This document shows, piece after piece, positions 59,287 to 64,000 of a DNA stretch of 64,000 bases; the first letter of the stretch is position 1, and each line of letters opens with the position of its first letter. The notes beneath the pieces were generated by a model. The model ran no database searches and was not told where the DNA came from. It worked only from the letters and a program-made list of their open reading frames with translations. Both the position numbers and the translations under genes were made by a program. Source of the DNA: [Phialemoniopsis] sp. UDSM-2020. Taxonomy: Eukaryota; Ascomycota; Sordariomycetes; Thyridiales; Thyridiaceae. Location: NCBI GenBank assembly GCA_018873225.1, contig JAEILZ010000009.1:1231501-1295500 (forward strand), given 5' to 3'.

Positions 59287-61074
59287 ATGTCACAGCACGA
59301 AGACACCGTCATCTCTCTGGAGACCCTGGGGATTGAAGATATCGACAACATATCTCTTACCGATCTTGGGAGCAAGATACAAGGGTTTTCTGACTTCGTA
59401 CTGTCTTCACATCAAATGATCGACGTGTACCTCCAATGGCTGAACCAGCGACTAGCCATCTGGAGTTATTCTGATGACGAGACTATCTCGGCGCACATCG
59501 CCTCGTTCTACCAAGCACTTCACTCCAACGGACTCGCGAAGAGTGTTGTGATGAGCGCCGTGGCAGATTGGAAACGGGCCCAATATCAGAAAGACCCGGC
59601 CCTCTCCCGCCGAGTCAGTCTCACAGAAGCCGAGATTGACAGACTCTATCCCTTTGCCGAACGGAGTGGACCTATGCTGGCCGAGAACGATATCGAAGCT
59701 TCGATATTAGACCCTGGACTTAATCAAGTCATAGAAATCGACTCAGACTCATCGACGGGCAGTTCCGTCGTCTTTGTCGGGTTTCAAAATCGCAACACCA
59801 TGACCAAAGAGGATCGCCTAGGCTGCAAAGAGGCGCGGGTTCCTGGTCCTAACTATCTTTGCCGTCGTTGTCTTCAAAGGGGACACTGGCTTGCTGAGTG
59901 TCCTACAAACATGGACCCAACCTTTGATTGCCGCCCGCCAAAGGCCTATGTTTGCAAAATCTGTGGCGTAGCTTCTGAGCATTATTTAGTGCTTTGCCCC
60001 GAAAACCAGGATCCGAGATCCCTCACTCAGCTGAGAAAGCAAGAGGGTATCTTAGACACTACAGATGAAAGTCCGCCAAGGGGCGGAGGGACGAATATGA
60101 ACAGAACCGAGGAGGCTACACAGCACAGTCGGTCAAGCGACCAGCATACGAACGACCATATACACGAGAGTCGCAGAACAGTGGTGAAGAGCCCCTCCCC
60201 TTCTTCAGATCGGCGCGATTCATCGCCGTCAGGGGAGTCAAGGCGCAAAAGGCGTCGTAGAGGGCACCGACGCAGCTTCACTCCACCTAGAAAGCCCACG
60301 AGCAAGCCCGTCCGGCGTACGATAGACTGGGACGCAAATAATAAGAGAAGCACTCGGCTGGGTCGCGATTCCTTCATGAACGAAGGCCGCCTTTCATACC
60401 AGGACGATGACGAAGTGGCAAGACACAAGTCCTCGACGCCAGGCAGGCAGCTGACACTCACCTTGAGGCCATCCGTGGAGCCAGAGAGTTGTCAAGGAAC
60501 GCGCTCGCCAAGTCAGACATCCCGGAATGCAGTAGTGACACAGGCTCGGCGTTCCCGATCTATTGATTCGTGGTCATACATGAAGGAGGCAGATGAATTT
60601 CTAGAGCGACTTGCGGAAGAGCTCGAAAGAGCGCCTCAAGAAGGACAGCAACTTACCCCTGAAATTGGAAGCAACAAGCAAGGTCGACCTGCGGTACGAT
60701 TCCTACCGGGCATTGAATTCAATGATGCTACGACGAAATCGAGGGTTCGGTTTGAAGTTGTGTGTGGCACGGATGCACAGGAGACTCCTGGTTCGGGCCC
60801 CAAGAGGGTGATCCTTCCCACCTCCGATACCGAGATGGACTGCAATGCACTTCATGGTCCTATGGCGAAGACAGATGCTGACGATGTAATGTCGATGTGG
60901 GCGGGGGACTTATTCCAGCATCTGGACAACGGGTACGTTCGTCGTCGTCCAAGCCGGGCCTCGGCCTTGGATTTGTGGCCGGGGTCCGGCCATGACCAGG
61001 AAGACACCACAGTGGCGGATGTCGAAATGAATGACGATGGTCGTCTCGAGGACGTTGCTGGCACTGATTTCTGA
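59287..61074 (+). CDS. Zinc-knuckle protein, function unknown
   Basis: A single exon of 595 residues. The N-terminal part (about 1-130) is acidic and mostly helical. A segment rich in Asp/Ser (EIDSDSSTGSSVVFVGFQ, about 155-172) follows and resembles a SUMO-interacting motif flanked by acidic residues (VIEIDSDSS). Two zinc knuckles come next: CRRCLQRGHWLAEC from Cys192 (C-x2-C-x4-H-x4-C) and CKICGVASEHYLVLC from Cys223 (C-x2-C-x6-H-x4-C, longer than usual). The rest is Arg/Ser-rich with a likely nuclear signal (SRRKRRRRGHRRSF, about 318-331). CCHC knuckles with an RS-like region suggest RNA binding or processing in the nucleus. I do not recognise a named orthologue. Confidence 0.85.
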   Translation: MSQHEDTVISLETLGIEDIDNISLTDLGSKIQGFSDFVLSSHQMIDVYLQWLNQRLAIWSYSDDETISAHIASFYQALHSNGLAKSVVMSAVADWKRAQYQKDPALSRRVSLTEAEIDRLYPFAERSGPMLAENDIEASILDPGLNQVIEIDSDSSTGSSVVFVGFQNRNTMTKEDRLGCKEARVPGPNYLCRRCLQRGHWLAECPTNMDPTFDCRPPKAYVCKICGVASEHYLVLCPENQDPRSLTQLRKQEGILDTTDESPPRGGGTNMNRTEEATQHSRSSDQHTNDHIHESRRTVVKSPSPSSDRRDSSPSGESRRKRRRRGHRRSFTPPRKPTSKPVRRTIDWDANNKRSTRLGRDSFMNEGRLSYQDDDEVARHKSSTPGRQLTLTLRPSVEPESCQGTRSPSQTSRNAVVTQARRSRSIDSWSYMKEADEFLERLAEELERAPQEGQQLTPEIGSNKQGRPAVRFLPGIEFNDATTKSRVRFEVVCGTDAQETPGSGPKRVILPTSDTEMDCNALHGPMAKTDADDVMSMWAGDLFQHLDNGYVRRRPSRASALDLWPGSGHDQEDTTVADVEMNDDGRLEDVAGTDF

Positions 61075-61388
61075 TTAAACATCGCTTTATTGTGTCGTGC
61101 TGCTGTATGTTGCTCATGCATCTGGCAGTCAGAATAGTTTCTCACTTTCGTTGATTTTCGATGATGGAAAATGGGTTTTGATTTTGAACAAAACTCGTAA
61201 GCTGGGCTAAGAAATTTCCCGCCCTTGAAAAGACATCAGAATCCCATTGTTAAACACCTGTGCGCCGATCCCATGCTGTGCATTTGTCATAACCGTGACT
61301 GCTCCCAGTCCATAGCTGCTCATCCGCAGGTGTGCAGCTGGTGAGCAATTTGTTTTGTACTTCATATGCCTCTCTCCTCCCTTTCACT
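61075..61388. other. Intergenic region between convergent genes
   Basis: These 314 bases hold the 3' flanks of the zinc-knuckle gene (plus) and AP-2 sigma (minus). AT-rich in the first half; nothing else seen. Confidence 0.6.
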
Positions 61389-61924
61389 TTACTCCAGCTT
61401 ATCCAGATGCTCCAACCTCGTCAGCACGACCTGCTTGCTCGTCTCCTCGATCTCGCCCGCCAAGAAGACCTCGTCGAGGATGGCGTAGACCTTGTAGAAG
61501 TTGAAGACGAGGTCGAGCTCGCACACGTTGCCGAAGAAGGCGTCGAGCACCTCGACGAAGAAGTGGATGGCCTCGAGGTAGGCGAGCTCGTTGTCGTTTG
61601 TGTCGACGCAGGCGCAAAAGAAGAGGCCCGCGTACCGCCGGTAGACGACCTTGTTGTTGCGGAACTCGACAAAGTTGGACTGGTACTTTTGGTCGCGCGG
61701 CGCCACGAGCCGGTGCACCTCGCCCTTGAGCTTGATCTTCTCCTCGTCGCTGTACGGCGCGTACCACTTGGCTAGGCGGGTCTTGCCTCTGCAAAGGGAG
61801 AAAAAGGGGGGGTCAGTCAATTGCTTTTCGGGGGGAGGGACTGGGGAGCCGCGACCGGCAATATCGTAGCCGAGCTCGACAGGAACACTTACTGCCTGTT
61901 CTGAATGAGTATGAAGGACAACAT
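61389..61924 (-). CDS. APS2: AP-2 clathrin adaptor complex, sigma subunit
   Basis: Two exons, complement(61893-61924) and complement(61389-61788), around a 104 bp intron give 143 residues, the normal size. The first exon encodes [11 protein letters not shown]. The second is nearly family-invariant: [60 protein letters not shown] and [20 protein letters not shown], ending RLEHLDKLE. The small sigma subunit belongs to the AP-2 core and forms part of the dileucine-signal pocket used in endocytosis at the plasma membrane. The second exon is almost purely G/C-ended, unlike the surrounding non-coding DNA. Confidence 0.97.
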
Positions 61925-62386
61925 TTTGGATTTGTTGTCTGATCTGGAGTATCAGCTACAATGGATGGGAGGGGGATAGCGATGGGCGAGGCGAGTGAAG
62001 TCGAATTCCAAACCCACCTATGCGGACGTCAGGGTCCTTATCGATAAGAACCCCTAACCCTCCATACGATACCAATGTCCGCTCCTCCTGTACCACCACA
62101 TGTAGGACCTGGCGCTGTTCGATACAGTCACCAAATACGAATGTAGGTGCCCCTGACATCACGCATCAAGCGTATTGATATGTCGGAGATCTGAATCTAT
62201 TCTCTGTCTCTAGAATCATCGCAATCATAAGGACGCACTCAATCAGCCGATCGCCTCCCGGTCGTAATCCTTCAATGCAACTTTAGACCCCATGGATGCT
62301 AACGCATTCCAGCAAGCTTGCAAATGTTCCAGTCAGTCACTGCACACGACAGGGTGTGATTTGCCATTCCTAGCCTCTGCACTCCC
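61925..62386. other. Intergenic region: AP-2 sigma promoter and BRO1 3' flank
   Basis: Both neighbours are on the minus strand. These 462 bases should include the AP-2 sigma promoter. No gene or repeat is seen. Confidence 0.55.
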
Positions 62387-64000
62387 TCATTTCCAAGCAC
62401 TCAGTCCAGCCCATGGATCACCGGGGTTTTGTGGTTGCTGCTGCTGTTGTTGTTGCTGATACTGCTGCTGATGAGTTGAGCCGGGCCGTGCTTGGTTGTA
62501 ATAGTCATTGGCACCAGTATGGTAGGTTTGCTGAGGTCCCAGTGGGGGTGGCCCTGGAGGTGGCGGCGGAGGTACAAAGTTGGCCGGAACGAAGGAATGT
62601 TGCTGCTGTTGCTGCTGCGCGGCCTGGGGGTTGCCGTACGTACTAAACGGCCTGCTCGGCTGACCAAAGCTGGTTTGCGTTGGTGGAGGAGAGGCCGGGG
62701 TTGGCCTCATAGCGTTCATACCAAAGGTCGACTGAGTTGGCGGCGGTGATGCTGGGCCAGGAATACGACCGTGCGCACTCGGGTTATACGCAGCCTGGGA
62801 GTGGTACTGACCAGACTGCTGCTGCTGCATATAAGACCCGGGCATGTTCCCTTGGTTGGGCGGAGGAGAGTTGGGGACCTGATACTGGCCAGCAAAGTTG
62901 GTCTGGGGATATCTCGGGGCCGAGCCGGGAGAAAAGAGAGGTGCAGGGGTCGGTCGATTGGATGGCGGCTTTGGCGACGAAGACGGCTCCATTGACATCC
63001 GCTCCATGAGACCCCGCAGACGATCTCTCTCGGCCTCGGCCTGCGCGCCTTTATTCGTGGCCTTGTCTTGCTCGATTTGGTTCAGTAGCTGAGCCCCCTC
63101 GGATCTCCGGTTGTTGACGAAACTTTCCACGTTCTTCTCCAGGCTTTCCACGGTTTCCTTCATCTCCGTGTACCAATGCTTTGCACTCTGGAGTCCAGCC
63201 ACGAGGTCCAAGAATTCTTGGTACGCGCGTTTGTACTTGTGAACAGCCGAGGCTCGCTGACGCTGGATTGCCTCATACTTGCTCTGCTCTGCTCGGACGC
63301 GCTTGTCTTGCAAGAGGTTGTTGAAAGTCACCGTGAGCTCCTTCATGAGCGCAGACTGCTTGTGTGTAGCCTGTACCAGGCGGTTCTGGTGCGGTCGAAA
63401 CTTCTCAAGTTCTGATTTGAACAGTTGGCTCTCATAATTCGCGATTGACTTCTTGTTCAAAATCAAGATCTGAGAGATGTCGTCGTTGTGGACCTAGACG
63501 GCGTGTTAATACTGGGTAGCTGACCGTGATCAATGAGTGATGGAATGCTTACCTTCTCCTTGAGGTCTTTGAGAACCTGGTTCCGCTCTCGCTTGATAAG
63601 ATTCAGCTTCTTGAGAATGTCTTCAACCTTGCCGATTTGGTCCACAACACTTGGACCGCCATCATCAAAATCATCGTCCAGTAGATTTGGCTCTCCTCCA
63701 GCCGGACTGGTGATATGGCTGGACTTTCCCCGTACCTTATTGACGGCCGTTTGAAACAGGGCATCAATCTCGCCATGCTGTGCGGCTGTCCTCATCTCCT
63801 GGAACTCCTGCTCATTCTGCCGTAATTTGGCGGCAAGTTGGCCATCGCTTCGTGCTGCCTCCTCAAGAGCTTCCCTGTAATTGCGAATATCGCTTCGCAG
63901 GGTACTAGTAAGCCTTGAGCTTGGCTGTTGGGTCCACTCGTTCTCATACTTCGAACGCATCTTCTCACAAACGCTCTCTTCCATATCCAGCTGCTTCGCA
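62387..64000 (-). CDS. BRO1: Bro1 (ALIX-type ESCRT-associated protein), C-terminal part, partial
   Basis: Two exons are visible, complement(63553-64000) and complement(62387-63493), around a 59 bp intron; the frame is open at the window edge, so the N-terminal Bro1 domain lies outside. The visible 518 residues begin AKQLDMEESVCEKMRSKYEN. The V-domain coiled coils follow: QQPSSRLTSTLRSDIRNYRE, LKEKVHNDDISQILILNKKS and FRPHQNRLVQATHKQSALMK. The tail from about residue 300 of this fragment is Pro/Gln-rich, with Pro-rich stretches (PPPPPPGPPPLGP) and Gln runs, ending WAGLSAWK. Bro1 binds Snf7 and recruits the deubiquitinase Doa4 during cargo sorting into multivesicular bodies. Rim20/PalA has the same architecture but lacks this VHNDDIS...FVNNRRSEGAQLLNQ pattern as far as I know. 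Confidence 0.9.
62390..62480 (-). repeat. Glutamine-codon repeat in BRO1 tail
   Basis: CAG/CAA codons on the minus strand (CTGCTG and TTGTTG on the plus strand) encode HQQQYQQQQQQQQPQ near the Bro1 C-terminus. A second Gln run lies near 62,595-62,620. Lengths of such runs often vary between strains. Confidence 0.75.

Noticed and set aside
61332..61775. 147-codon plus-strand frame over AP-2 sigma
   Set aside because: It lies antisense to a nearly invariant gene and is made of Val/Glu/Leu-rich mirror sequence.

Overview
The window is nuclear DNA from a filamentous ascomycete (Pezizomycotina). Sordariomycetes is the most likely class, but that is an inference; genus is not resolvable here. The evidence is short GT-AG introns (about 50-110 bp) with CTAAC/CTGAC-like branch sites, and gene families with typical filamentous-fungal form: conventional kinesin with an IAK tail, a 151-residue Rad6, a SUN-family wall protein, Clr2, and an ArAE-type membrane protein of about 1,190 residues. 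I found no rRNA, tRNA, CRISPR array or transposon. Exon joins below were chosen so that splice signals, reading phase and family similarity agree; most multi-exon models sum to whole codons.

Layout. 1-3,193: the last 65 codons of a Tah18-type diflavin reductase, converging on a mucin-like GPI-anchored surface protein. 3,194-8,686: gene-free. 8,687-20,361: a transmembrane aspartic-protease-like protein with a degenerate active site, kinesin-1, and a Ufo1-like F-box/propeller/UIM protein. 20,362-28,078: a 7.7 kb gene-free stretch. 28,079-39,168: an unnamed protein with three Cys/His zinc modules, the silencing factor Clr2, the E2 enzyme Rad6, mitochondrial acetoacetyl-CoA thiolase and a secreted cupin. 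39,169-42,267: gene-free, between divergent genes. 42,268-53,332: SUN-family wall protein, Csn12-like PCI protein, an unnamed multipass membrane protein, the PP2A methyltransferase Ppm1 and the SAGA subunit Spt3. 53,624-64,000: an ArAE-type transporter-like protein, the ESCRT factor Ist1, an unnamed zinc-knuckle protein, AP-2 sigma and the 3' part of Bro1.

These are mostly single-copy housekeeping genes with no operon logic. Two loose themes exist: the last 6.2 kb holds Ist1, AP-2 sigma and Bro1, all in endosomal or endocytic sorting; and Clr2, Rad6 and Spt3 all act on chromatin. I saw no biosynthetic, defence or mobile cassette. The least expected feature is at SPT3: an acidic open frame with its own promoter-like leader lies inside the long first intron and runs in frame into the Spt3 body, which predicts a second N-terminus. 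Other items worth a second look are the degenerate membrane protease-like protein, the triple zinc-module protein, sharp GC-rich islands inside several genes, and the long non-coding stretches between divergent genes.
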